Shown here one piece after another: positions 15,578 through 23,595 of a DNA stretch of 64,000 nucleotides. The DNA comes from JACMQX01 sp040385105 (GTDB lineage Bacteria > Pseudomonadota > Gammaproteobacteria > Burkholderiales > Burkholderiaceae_C), in assembly GCA_040385105.1 (NCBI GenBank), contig JAZKHY010000015.1, positions 111,438 through 175,437 of the forward strand, written 5' to 3'. The notes under the pieces were generated by a model. The model saw nothing but the letters and a program-made list of their open reading frames with translations. It was not told where the DNA came from and did not search any database. How positions within the stretch are numbered: the first letter of the stretch is position 1; every line of letters starts with the position of its first letter. The position numbers and the translations under genes are program-made.

Positions 15578-15611
15578 TTGTCATCCTTATTTCATCTGGG
15601 TCTATTAAAAT
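15578..15611 (+). promoter_or_regulatory. Pho-box-like promoter of the diiron gene (tentative)
   Basis: TTGTCAT (15578-15584) and ATTTCAT (15589-15595) are spaced by 4 bases, resembling the 7+4+7 pattern of PhoB sites (consensus half CTGTCAT; 6 and 5 of 7 match). TAAAAT (15606-15611) follows after 10 bases, where a Pho promoter has its -10. TTGTCA and TATTAA could equally be a weak sigma-70 promoter with a 19-base spacer. Confidence 0.3.
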
Positions 15612-15646
15612 CCCTTCATCAAGCCAAAGGCTCATGAGGCTTCTCC

Positions 15647-16519
15647 ATGCTTTACCCTGAACTGTTCAAGCAACTCGAATCGGTCCGTTGGGACATGGAC
15701 AAGGACATCCCGTGGGCGTCGTTTGATGCATCCAAGCTGTCCGACGAGCAGGCCCAGACCATCAAGATGAACGCCATCACCGAATGGTCGGCCCTGCCCG
15801 CCACCGAGATGTTCCTGCGCGACAACAAGGACGACAGCGACTTCTCCGCCTTCATGTCGATCTGGTTCTTCGAGGAGCAGAAGCACTCGCTGGTGCTGAT
15901 GGAATACCTCAAGCGCTTCCGGCCCGAGCTCGCGCCGACCGAGAAGGAACTGCACGAGGTGCGCTTCGAGTTCGAGCCCGCGCCCGCGCTGGAAACCCTG
16001 ATGCTGCATTTCTGCGGCGAGATCCGGCTGAACCACTGGTACCGCCGCGCCAGCGAATGGCACACCGAGCCGGTCATCAAGCACATCTACACCACGCTGA
16101 GCCAGGACGAAGCCCGCCATGGCGGCGCCTACCTGCGCTACATGAAGCGGGCCATCAACAACTTCGGCAACGAGGCGCGGGCCGCCTTCACCAAGGTCGG
16201 CGTCCTCATGGCCAGCGCCCGCCGCACTGCGCAGGCCCTGCACCCGACCAACCTGCATGTGAACAAGGCCCTGTTCCCGCGTGACACCATCCAGAGCCGC
16301 CTGCCCAACCCCGAGTGGCTGGAGCACTGGCTGGACAGCCAGATCAACTTCGACGCCGTCTGGGAAAGCAAGGTCGTCGAGCGCATCCTGCACAACATGA
16401 GCCTGCTGATGAACCGCAGTTTCAGCACCGTGCAGGAACTCAACCGCTACCGCAAGGAACTCAGCCGCGAGCTGGCCGACACGCTGGCTGCGGGTGCCAC
16501 GGCGCCCAAGACGGCCTGA
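15647..16519 (+). CDS. Ferritin-like diiron protein related to acyl-ACP desaturases
   Basis: A 290-residue soluble, helical protein with no signal peptide. Two ExxH iron motifs are visible, Glu77-x-x-His80 (FFEEQKHS) and Glu155-x-x-His158 (DEARHGG), and further carboxylates at Glu54 (ATEMFLRD) and Glu125 (CGEIRLNHWY) complete a plausible diiron four-helix site. This arrangement is that of acyl-ACP desaturase/AurF-like enzymes, so an O2-dependent desaturation or oxygenation is likely; the substrate is unknown. It is divergent from the secreted peroxidase and near the acyl-modification operon, which may be functional or chance. Start ATG at 15647 precedes the conserved opening. Confidence 0.75.
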   Translation: MLYPELFKQLESVRWDMDKDIPWASFDASKLSDEQAQTIKMNAITEWSALPATEMFLRDNKDDSDFSAFMSIWFFEEQKHSLVLMEYLKRFRPELAPTEKELHEVRFEFEPAPALETLMLHFCGEIRLNHWYRRASEWHTEPVIKHIYTTLSQDEARHGGAYLRYMKRAINNFGNEARAAFTKVGVLMASARRTAQALHPTNLHVNKALFPRDTIQSRLPNPEWLEHWLDSQINFDAVWESKVVERILHNMSLLMNRSFSTVQELNRYRKELSRELADTLAAGATAPKTA

Positions 16520-16592
16520 CACGTTCTTCCCGCCGTCGCGCAAGCCGGTGCATCTGCGGCAGCCGGGACGTGTCTTCCGGTAGAGTCAGGCC

Positions 16593-17072
16593 ATGGCCGA
16601 CCCTGCCTTCCTCCACAAGATCTGCAGCCGCAGCGACGCGCAAGCCCGTGTTGCGCAATTGCCGCGCCCGGTGGTCTTCACCAACGGCGTCTTTGACGTG
16701 CTGCACCGCGGCCACGTCACCTACCTGGCCGATGCACGTGCGCTGGGCGCAAGCCTGGTCGTCGCGCTCAACAGCGACGCTTCTGCACGCCGCCTGGGGA
16801 AGGGGCCGGACCGGCCGCTGAACAACGAACAGGACCGCGCGGTGATGATGGCCGCGCTGGAGTCGGTCAGCCTGGTCACCTGGTTTGAGGAAGACACACC
16901 GCTTGAGCTCATCAGCGAGCTCAAGCCCGACCTGCTGGTCAAGGGCGGTGACTATGACATGGGCAAGCTGGCCGAAGCCCGCATCGTGGAGGCCTATGGC
17001 GGCAAGGCGCTGGCCATACCGTTCGTGGCCGGCTATTCGACCACCGCGCTGGTGAAAAAGATCCGCGGCTGA
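16593..17072 (+). CDS. rfaE2: D-glycero-beta-D-manno-heptose 1-phosphate adenylyltransferase
   Basis: This enzyme transfers AMP from ATP to heptose 1-phosphate, making ADP-heptose for the lipopolysaccharide core. The 159-residue protein is the stand-alone C-terminal half of E. coli HldE. The nucleotidyltransferase motif FTNGVFDVLHRGH (His38-x-Gly-His41) and the downstream PDLLVKGGDY and PFVAGYSTTALVKKI segments are present. In Burkholderiales the kinase half (RfaE1) is a separate gene elsewhere, so the short length is normal. It faces the rhombosortase gene, with 28 bases between stops. Confidence 0.95.
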   Translation: MADPAFLHKICSRSDAQARVAQLPRPVVFTNGVFDVLHRGHVTYLADARALGASLVVALNSDASARRLGKGPDRPLNNEQDRAVMMAALESVSLVTWFEEDTPLELISELKPDLLVKGGDYDMGKLAEARIVEAYGGKALAIPFVAGYSTTALVKKIRG

Positions 17073-17100
17073 GCCAGGCGCGGCGCGGTGGGCGGGCCCG

Positions 17101-17736
17101 TCAGCGCGCCGCTGCGCCCCCGCGCAGGCCCCATGCTGCCGCCGCAACCCCGCAAACCGCCCCTGCCAGCGTGCCGCTCAGGTGCGAGGCATACACCACG
17201 TTGAACCCCCAGGCGGGGTCAAATGCGATCGGCGTCTTCCAGGCATGCTCGGTGAGCAGCTTGAGCACCACGCCGGCGAAAACGACGAACGACAGTGGAT
17301 ACGCCTTGCGGTGCAGGGCGGTGTCGGCCCACAGCACCGCAATGGCGGCGTGGATCAGGCCCGACAGGCCGCTGTACTGCTTCACCTCGGGCCAGGCCAG
17401 CAGGGCCAGCGTGCCCAGCGGCCAGGCCACCAGCAGCGCCACCGCCGCGGCCTTGCCCACCCGCAGCGACCAGCCCAGCACCGCCAGTGCAGCCAGCGCC
17501 AGCAGGTTGGCCAGCAGGTGGCCGCCCGACAGGTGCGCAAAGCCGGCAGTCCACAGCGTCCAGGGGCGCTGCAGCCACAGCGCCGCATCCCATTGAAGCG
17601 CGGCCATGACGGCAGGACCCTGCAGCCACGCCTCCGCGCTTGCGAGGGCCAGCACAGCGCACAGGACGGGCCAGGCTTTCAACGCTGCGGTGCGGGCTTG
17701 TGGCCCAGCAACCTGTGGAACTGCCGGCTGCTCCAC
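17101..17736 (-). CDS. rrtA: Rhombosortase (rhomboid-family intramembrane serine protease)
   Basis: A 211-residue protein with about six hydrophobic segments. The rhomboid catalytic Ser is in YSGLSGLIHA (Ser125), the partner His in ASHLSGTLAG (His185), and the membrane motif H73-x3-N77 lies in HLSGGHLLANL. Short length and these contexts fit rhombosortase, which cleaves GlyGly-CTERM tails of exported proteins before their surface attachment. I found no protein in the window with such a tail. The ATG at 17736 overlaps the 3' end of the RND gene by 58 bases; no better in-frame ATG precedes the first membrane segment. A generic rhomboid is the alternative. Confidence 0.75.
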   Translation of the reverse strand: MEQPAVPQVAGPQARTAALKAWPVLCAVLALASAEAWLQGPAVMAALQWDAALWLQRPWTLWTAGFAHLSGGHLLANLLALAALAVLGWSLRVGKAAAVALLVAWPLGTLALLAWPEVKQYSGLSGLIHAAIAVLWADTALHRKAYPLSFVVFAGVVLKLLTEHAWKTPIAFDPAWGFNVVYASHLSGTLAGAVCGVAAAAWGLRGGAAAR

Positions 17737-20700
17737 TGCTGCACGTCATCCACAAAGGTGAACACCACAGGGATGACCAGCAGGCTCAGGAAGGTGGAGG
17801 TGACCAGCCCGCCGATCACCGCGATGGACATCGGCGAGCGGAAGCTCGAGTCCGCCGCGCCCCAGCCGATGGCAATCGGCAGCATGCCTGCGCCCATGGC
17901 AATCGTCGTCATGATGATGGGCCGCGCGCGCTTGTGGCAGGCATCCATCAGCGCGTCCCAGCGGCTCATGCCGGCAACCACCGGGTGGCCATCCGTGCCG
18001 TCATTGCCGCGCCGCGCGACGATGGCGTACTCCACCAGCAGGATCGAGTTCTTGGTCGCCACGCCCATCAGCATGATCAGCCCGATCAGCGAGGGCATCG
18101 AGAAGCTCTTCTGCGCGATCAAAAGCCCCACGAAGGCGCCGCCCAGCGACAGCGGCAGGGCCGCCAGGATGGTGGCGGGGTGGAGGAAGCTCTTGAACAG
18201 CAGCACCAGCACGATGTAGATGCACAGCACGCCGGTCAGCATGGCCAGGCCGAAGCTCGCGAAAAGCTCGCCCATGACTTCGGCATCGCCGACTTCCGTG
18301 ACCTTCACGCCCGGCGGCAGGTTCTTCACGCTCGGCAGCTCCTGCACCATGGCCGTCACATCGCCCAGCGGCATGCCCGACAGCTCGATCTCGAAATTGA
18401 TGTTGCGCACCCGGTCATAGCGGTCGATCACGGCCGGCCCGCCGCTGATCTCCAGCGTGGCTACCTGGCCCAGCATCACCGGCCCCTTGCTGCCGGGCAC
18501 CGACAGGCGCGACAGCAGCTCCAGGTCTTGCCGCGCCGAATCTTCCAGCTTCACGACGATGGGCACCTGGCGCTGCGACAGGTTGAGCTTGGGCAGCGAC
18601 ACGTCATAGTCGCCCACGGTGGCGATGCGCAGCGTGTCGCCGATGGCGCTGCTGGTCACGCCCAGGTCGGCGGCGCGCGCAAAGTCCGGCCGCACCGCGA
18701 TCTCGGGGCGGATCAGGCTGGCGCTGGAGGCCACGCTGCCCAGGCCGCGGATGGTTCGCAGGTCGCGCTCCACCGCGAAGGCGGCCGTCTGCAGGGCCTG
18801 CGGGTCGTCGCCGGTGAGCACCAGCACATACTTCTCGCCCGAGCCGCCCAGGCCAACCTTGGACCGGGCGCCGGGCAGTTCCGTCAGCGCCGCGCGGATC
18901 TGGTTCTCGATGACCTGCTTGCGCGGCCGCTGGCCGCGCTCGGTGAGCTGGATGGTCAGCGTGGCCTTGCGCGCCTCGGCCGCGCCCTGGGGCGCGAAAG
19001 GGTCGGAGCCGGCGCTGCCGCCGCCGATCGTCGTGTACACGCTCTTGACGTTGTCGACCTTCATCAGCATCTGCCGCGCCTGCTCGGCCAGGGCTTTGGA
19101 CTGCGCCAGCGTGGAACCCGGCGGCAGCTCCAGGTAGACCTGCGTCTGCGAGTTGTCGTCGGGCGGGATGAAGCCCGTCGGCAGCAGCGGGATCAGCATC
19201 AGCGAGCCGACAAAGAACGCACCCGCCGCGATGGATGTGATCCAGCGGTGCTTCAGGCACCAGGCGGCCCAGCGCAGGTAGGTCGCCATCCACCAGGGCT
19301 CCTTGTGCTCGGTGACGATGGGCCGCATGATGTACGCCGCCATCATCGGTGTCAGCACCCGCGCCACCACCAGCGAGGCGAACACCGCGAGCGAGGCCGT
19401 CCAGCCGAACTGCTTGAAGAACTTGCCGGCAATGCCGCTCATGAAGGCCGTGGGCAGGAACACCGCGATCAGCGTGAAGGTGGTGGCAATGACGGCCAGG
19501 CCGATTTCGTCGGCCGCCTCCATGGCCGCCTGGTAAGGCGTCTTGCCCATGCGCAGGTGGCGCACGATGTTCTCCACCTCGACAATCGCATCGTCCACCA
19601 GGATGCCGATCACCAGCGACAGCGCCAGCAGCGTGATGACGTTGACCGAGAAGCCCAGCAGGTACATGCCGATGAATGCCGGTATGGCCGACATCGGCAA
19701 GGCCACGGCCGAGACGAAGGTGGCGCGCCAGTCGCGCAGGAACAGCCAGACCACCAGCACGGCCAGCGCCGCGCCTTCATACAGCAGCTTGAGCGAGCCG
19801 TCATATTCCTCCTCCACGGGCTTGACGAAGTTGAACGACTCGGTGATCTCGATGTCCGGGCGCGCCAGGCGCATCTCGGCCAGCGCGGCCTGCACGGCGG
19901 CGCCGACTTCCACCTCGCTGGCGCCGCGGCTGCGCGCCACTTCAAAGCCCACCACCGGCTTGCCATCCAGCAGCGCCGCGGCGCGGGGCTCGGCCACGGT
20001 GTCGATGATCTTTGCCACCTGGTCGAGCTTGATGCGCCGCCCGTCCGACAAAGCCAGTTCCAGCGCGCCCAACTCGCGTGCCGACTTGACGGTGGCCAGC
20101 GTGCGCACCGGCTGCTCGCTGCCGCCCAGGTCGGTGCGCCCGCCCGCGCTTTCCGTCTGCACCTGGCGCAGCTGCCGCGAGATGTCGGTGGCGGTGGCGC
20201 CCAGCGCCTGGAGTTTGGCCGGGTCCAGCAGCACCTGCACTTCGCGGCTTGCGCCGCCCACGCGGTTGATGGCGCCGACGCCACGCACCGCCAGCAGCTT
20301 CTTGGCAACGTCGTTGTCCACAAACCAGGACAGCGCCTCGTCATCCATGCGCGAGGAGCGGATGGTGAAGGCCAGCACCGGCGAGCCGGCCAGGTCCACC
20401 TTGTTGACGATCGGGTCGCGCACATCGCCAGGCAGGTCGGCACGTACGCGGGCCACGGCGGAGCGCACGTCGTCCACCGCCTCCTGAACCGGCTTTTCGA
20501 GCCGGAATTCGGCGGTGATGGTGACGCCGCCGTCCTGCACCTTGGTGTAGATGTGCTTGAGGCCCTGCAGCGTGGCGATGGCGCTTTCGATCTTGCGCGC
20601 CACGTCGGTTTCAAGCTGCGCCGGCGCGGCGCCGGGCAGCGACGCAGTGACGGTGACAGTAGGCAGGTCCAGGTCCGGGAAGTTCTGGACCTTCATGGCG

Positions 20701-20792
20701 TTGAACGACAGCAGGCCCGCGAAGGTCAGCAGCACGAACAGCATCACTGCCGGTATCGGGTTTTTGATCGACCATGAAGAGACATTGATCAT
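17679..20792 (-). CDS. RND efflux pump, inner-membrane permease (HAE1/AcrB-like)
   Basis: A 1037-residue proton-driven exporter, as long as AcrB/MexW-type pumps. It opens MINVSSWSIKNPIPAVML, with twelve hydrophobic segments split by two large periplasmic loops. The proton-relay acidic pair is in LVIGILVDDAIVEVENI, and the family segments TGFIPPDD, GVATKNSILLVEYAI and RPIIMTTIAMGAGMLPIA are present. It follows the adaptor stop by 10 bases; an upstream in-frame ATG at 20858 would overlap the adaptor gene, so I prefer 20792. Adaptor, permease and outer-membrane channel are all encoded here, so the pump is complete. Its drug or solvent substrate cannot be read. Confidence 0.95.
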   Translation of the reverse strand: MINVSSWSIKNPIPAVMLFVLLTFAGLLSFNAMKVQNFPDLDLPTVTVTASLPGAAPAQLETDVARKIESAIATLQGLKHIYTKVQDGGVTITAEFRLEKPVQEAVDDVRSAVARVRADLPGDVRDPIVNKVDLAGSPVLAFTIRSSRMDDEALSWFVDNDVAKKLLAVRGVGAINRVGGASREVQVLLDPAKLQALGATATDISRQLRQVQTESAGGRTDLGGSEQPVRTLATVKSARELGALELALSDGRRIKLDQVAKIIDTVAEPRAAALLDGKPVVGFEVARSRGASEVEVGAAVQAALAEMRLARPDIEITESFNFVKPVEEEYDGSLKLLYEGAALAVLVVWLFLRDWRATFVSAVALPMSAIPAFIGMYLLGFSVNVITLLALSLVIGILVDDAIVEVENIVRHLRMGKTPYQAAMEAADEIGLAVIATTFTLIAVFLPTAFMSGIAGKFFKQFGWTASLAVFASLVVARVLTPMMAAYIMRPIVTEHKEPWWMATYLRWAAWCLKHRWITSIAAGAFFVGSLMLIPLLPTGFIPPDDNSQTQVYLELPPGSTLAQSKALAEQARQMLMKVDNVKSVYTTIGGGSAGSDPFAPQGAAEARKATLTIQLTERGQRPRKQVIENQIRAALTELPGARSKVGLGGSGEKYVLVLTGDDPQALQTAAFAVERDLRTIRGLGSVASSASLIRPEIAVRPDFARAADLGVTSSAIGDTLRIATVGDYDVSLPKLNLSQRQVPIVVKLEDSARQDLELLSRLSVPGSKGPVMLGQVATLEISGGPAVIDRYDRVRNINFEIELSGMPLGDVTAMVQELPSVKNLPPGVKVTEVGDAEVMGELFASFGLAMLTGVLCIYIVLVLLFKSFLHPATILAALPLSLGGAFVGLLIAQKSFSMPSLIGLIMLMGVATKNSILLVEYAIVARRGNDGTDGHPVVAGMSRWDALMDACHKRARPIIMTTIAMGAGMLPIAIGWGAADSSFRSPMSIAVIGGLVTSTFLSLLVIPVVFTFVDDVQQWSSRQFHRLLGHKPAPQR

Positions 20793-20802
20793 GGTGCGGT
20801 CC

Positions 20803-21981
20803 TTACTTCTTCGCGGCGGAAGCAGCGGGCGCTGCCGCGGCTGCGGCCGGTGCGGCAACCACCTTCACCAGGTCGCCGTCATTCAGGAAGCCTGCGCCCT
20901 GCACCGCGATGCGCGCATCGGGCTTGAGCCCACCCAGCACCTCGACCTGGTCGCCAATGCGCCGGCCCGTCTGTACCTTGACCTGGGCAGCGCGGTTCTC
21001 CGCATTCAGCATGAACACATAGTCAAAGCCGTCACGCACGATCACCGACTGCTGGGGCACGGTCAGCGCGGCTGTTTGCCCCAAGTCGAACTCGCCGCGT
21101 GCAAACATGCCCGCCTTGGCCGGCATGCTGTTGCCGGGGGACGCGGGCAGGTCCACATACACCAGCGCGGAGCGGGTCTGCGGGTCCACCGTCGGCGCGA
21201 TCATGCGCACCCGGCCCTTGAGCTGCGCGCCGCTGGCGGCGGTCACCGTTGCCGTGGTGCCGGCGGTGATGCGGCCCAGCTCGGCCGATGTGACTTCCGC
21301 GCGCCATTCAAGCCGGCCCTGGCGGATCATGCGGAACAGCTCGGTGCCGTTGCCGACCACCGCGCCCACCGTGGCGCTGCGCGCCGAAATGACGCCGCTG
21401 TCGGGCGCCAGCACCCGGGTGTATTTCTCGCGCAGCTGCTGCGACGACAGCGTGGCGCGCGCGGCTTCGGCGCGGGCCTTGGCCGTCTTCTCGGTGGTGA
21501 GGTACTGGTTGATCTGCTGCTGGCTCAGGGCGCCCGTCTGCTGCAGGGTGCGGGCCCGCTCGGCATTGTTGGCGGCGTCGGCGGCATTGGCTTCTGCTTC
21601 CAGCAGCGCGGCACGCGCCTGGGCAATCTCGGCCTGCGCCGACTCGCCCGCAAAAGTGGCCAGGACCTGGCCCTTGCGCACCACGTCGCCCACGTTCACG
21701 CGGACTTCGGTCAGCCTCAGGCCGGCGGCCTCCGCGCCGACGATGGCCTCCTGCCAGGCCGTGATGGTGCCGTTGGCGGCGAGCTTGACCGGCAGCCGGC
21801 CCTGCTGCGGCTGGCTGGCAGTCACCGTCAGGGCCGGCTTGGGCGCCTGGGTGGTCTTGTCATCGGCCGCCCGCGACAGCGTGGCGGTCAGGCCCAGCGC
21901 AGCCAGGCCCAATGCAATGGCCACGGCCATGGCGGCGGTGGTGGGTTTGAAGGCAAAAGGTGTGTTCATGATGTATGGCAT
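20803..21981 (-). CDS. RND efflux periplasmic adaptor (membrane fusion protein)
   Basis: A 392-residue MFP of the AcrA/MexA family. After a signal anchor (residues 15-38) comes the lipoyl-like half VGAEAAGLRLTEVRVNVGDVVRKGQVLA, an alpha-helical hairpin (about 110-180, with LSQQQINQYLTTEKTAKA), the returning half DSGVISARSATVGAVV and the beta-barrel. The C-terminus ends in an alanine-rich tail. It joins the permease to the outer-membrane channel. The start may be Met1 or Met5 (21969). It lies between the channel and permease genes, with a triple 12-base repeat just upstream. Confidence 0.93.
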   Translation of the reverse strand: MPYIMNTPFAFKPTTAAMAVAIALGLAALGLTATLSRAADDKTTQAPKPALTVTASQPQQGRLPVKLAANGTITAWQEAIVGAEAAGLRLTEVRVNVGDVVRKGQVLATFAGESAQAEIAQARAALLEAEANAADAANNAERARTLQQTGALSQQQINQYLTTEKTAKARAEAARATLSSQQLREKYTRVLAPDSGVISARSATVGAVVGNGTELFRMIRQGRLEWRAEVTSAELGRITAGTTATVTAASGAQLKGRVRMIAPTVDPQTRSALVYVDLPASPGNSMPAKAGMFARGEFDLGQTAALTVPQQSVIVRDGFDYVFMLNAENRAAQVKVQTGRRIGDQVEVLGGLKPDARIAVQGAGFLNDGDLVKVVAAPAAAAAAPAASAAKK

Positions 21982-21986
21982 GTGAA

Positions 21987-22022
21987 TCTTGTGGCGCCTC
22001 TTGTGGCACCTCTTGTGACGTC
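21987..22022. repeat. Three tandem 12-base repeats between efflux genes
   Basis: TCTTGTGGCGCC, TCTTGTGGCACC and TCTTGTGACGTC stand in tandem, filling the whole gap between the stop of the outer-membrane channel gene and the adaptor start. They look like a slippage-made spacer and could set translational coupling distance. Confidence 0.7.
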
Positions 22023-23458
22023 TATTGGCGGGCCAGGGTGGGTGGCGGTGTCTCGGGCGTCCAGCCGCCGCCGACCGCGCGGTACAGCGCTATCCAGGCC
22101 GCCACCCGCTCGCGTTGCAGCGAAACGAGGGCGGTCTCGGCCGCCAGCTGCACGCGGCGCGCGTCTTCAAGCTCGACCAGGCTGCCCAGGCCGCTCCTGT
22201 AGCGCGCCTCGGTGGCGGCAAACGACTGGCGGTAGCCCTCCACCGCAATGGCGGCGTCGCCGCTGCGGGCGACCGTGCTTTGCAGGTTGACGAGGGCTTC
22301 TTCCACTTCGCGCACCGCCTGGCGGACCCGCGCACGGTACAGCGCGGCGGCTTCGTCGTAACGGGCCTGCGCGGCATCCACATCGGCGGCACGCCTGTCG
22401 CCGTCGAAGATAGGCACGGTGAGCGCCAGCGGGCCGATGGACCAGGTGTCCAGGCTGGTCGTGACCCCGCCGGCGCGCACGCGCGCAGCGCCCACCGAGC
22501 CGCCCAGCGTGAGGCGCGGGAAGCGCTGGGCCTGGGCCGAGCCGACATCGCCGCTGGCGGCCGCGAGCTCGCGCTCGGCATTAAAGACATCGGGCCGCTG
22601 CGCCAGTGCCTGGGCCGGCACACTGGCAATGGCGAACGGCGCCGGGATGGAAGCGGCGTACGCCAGCGCCGGGCTGGTGGGGGCCGCCGCCAGCTGCTGC
22701 CGCAGCTGCGGCTCGGGCAGGGCCGTGAGTGCCACCAGGGCCTTGATGTCCAGGTCGCACAGGGCCTGCTGCTGCGTCACGCGGGCCGAGCTCTCGGCGG
22801 CGCTGGCACGCGCGAGCGCGGCTTCAGCGGGTGCCTGGAACCCCGCGCGGGCGGACAGGTCTGCCAGGCGCGCTGTTTCGCTGCGGGACTTCGCATCGCC
22901 CTGCGCCACCACCAGCTGGTGTTCGCAGGTGCGCAGGCTGAAATACTGGTTGGCCACCTCGGCCGCGACCGATACGCGTGCGTCATGCCACAGCGCCTGC
23001 GCGCCTTCCAGCCGGGCCTGCGCCGCATCGGCGGCAGAGCGGTTGCCGCCGAACAGGTCGATCTCCCACCCGGCCTGCAAGCCGCCCTGCACCGTGGTTG
23101 CGGCCATCGGCGGCACGGTGGACTGCGACACGCCCCGGCTGGCGCTGGCCGATGCATCGAGCGTGGGCAGCAGCGCTGCGCCGGCGGAAGTGCGCGCCGC
23201 ACGCGCCTGGCCGATGCGCGAGCGTGCCGAGGCAATCGTCGGGCTCACCGCCTGCGCGGCGTCGATCAGCTGCACCAGCAGCGGGTCGTCCAGCCCCTGC
23301 CACCACTGCGAGAGGTTGACCAGCGTCCCGTTGTGCGGAAGCGGCGCCTGCCACCGGGCGGGCACGGCGGTGTCTGCGGTGCGGGGAGGGGCGGAGATGG
23401 CGCAGGATGCAAGCCACAAGGGCGCGCAGCACGCTGCGATCAGGCTGAGTTTTCTCAT
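22022..23458 (-). CDS. RND efflux outer-membrane lipoprotein (NodT/OprM family)
   Basis: A 478-residue TolC-like channel. The signal peptide MRKLSLIAACCAPLWLASC ends in a lipobox with lipidated Cys19. The mature protein shows the duplicated outer-membrane efflux domain (helix-strand pattern, with VPIFDGDRRAADVDAAQARYDEA in pieces typical of NodT proteins). It forms the outer-membrane duct for the adaptor and permease encoded downstream. I chose the ATG at 23458; the in-frame ATG at 23494 adds 12 charged residues before the signal peptide. Order channel-adaptor-permease on one strand indicates a single operon, whose promoter should be in 23459-23595. Confidence 0.92.
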   Translation of the reverse strand: MRKLSLIAACCAPLWLASCAISAPPRTADTAVPARWQAPLPHNGTLVNLSQWWQGLDDPLLVQLIDAAQAVSPTIASARSRIGQARAARTSAGAALLPTLDASASASRGVSQSTVPPMAATTVQGGLQAGWEIDLFGGNRSAADAAQARLEGAQALWHDARVSVAAEVANQYFSLRTCEHQLVVAQGDAKSRSETARLADLSARAGFQAPAEAALARASAAESSARVTQQQALCDLDIKALVALTALPEPQLRQQLAAAPTSPALAYAASIPAPFAIASVPAQALAQRPDVFNAERELAAASGDVGSAQAQRFPRLTLGGSVGAARVRAGGVTTSLDTWSIGPLALTVPIFDGDRRAADVDAAQARYDEAAALYRARVRQAVREVEEALVNLQSTVARSGDAAIAVEGYRQSFAATEARYRSGLGSLVELEDARRVQLAAETALVSLQRERVAAWIALYRAVGGGWTPETPPPTLARQ

Positions 23459-23595
23459 ACGGCTTCTTTCTTCCCTGGATGGGGGCGAGCGCACGTTTGA
23501 CGCTTGTGGCGTCGGGCCGGGTGTCGGGCGTGCGGGATAGGGAATTTACCATTGCGCCGCAGCAGCGCGAGCGGCAATTCCGTCAGGAATGAAGG

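Noticed and set aside
17640..20777. A 1045-codon plus-strand frame opposite the RND permease gene
   Set aside because: Its product is His/Arg/Gln-rich low-complexity sequence, opposite a well-conserved RND permease.
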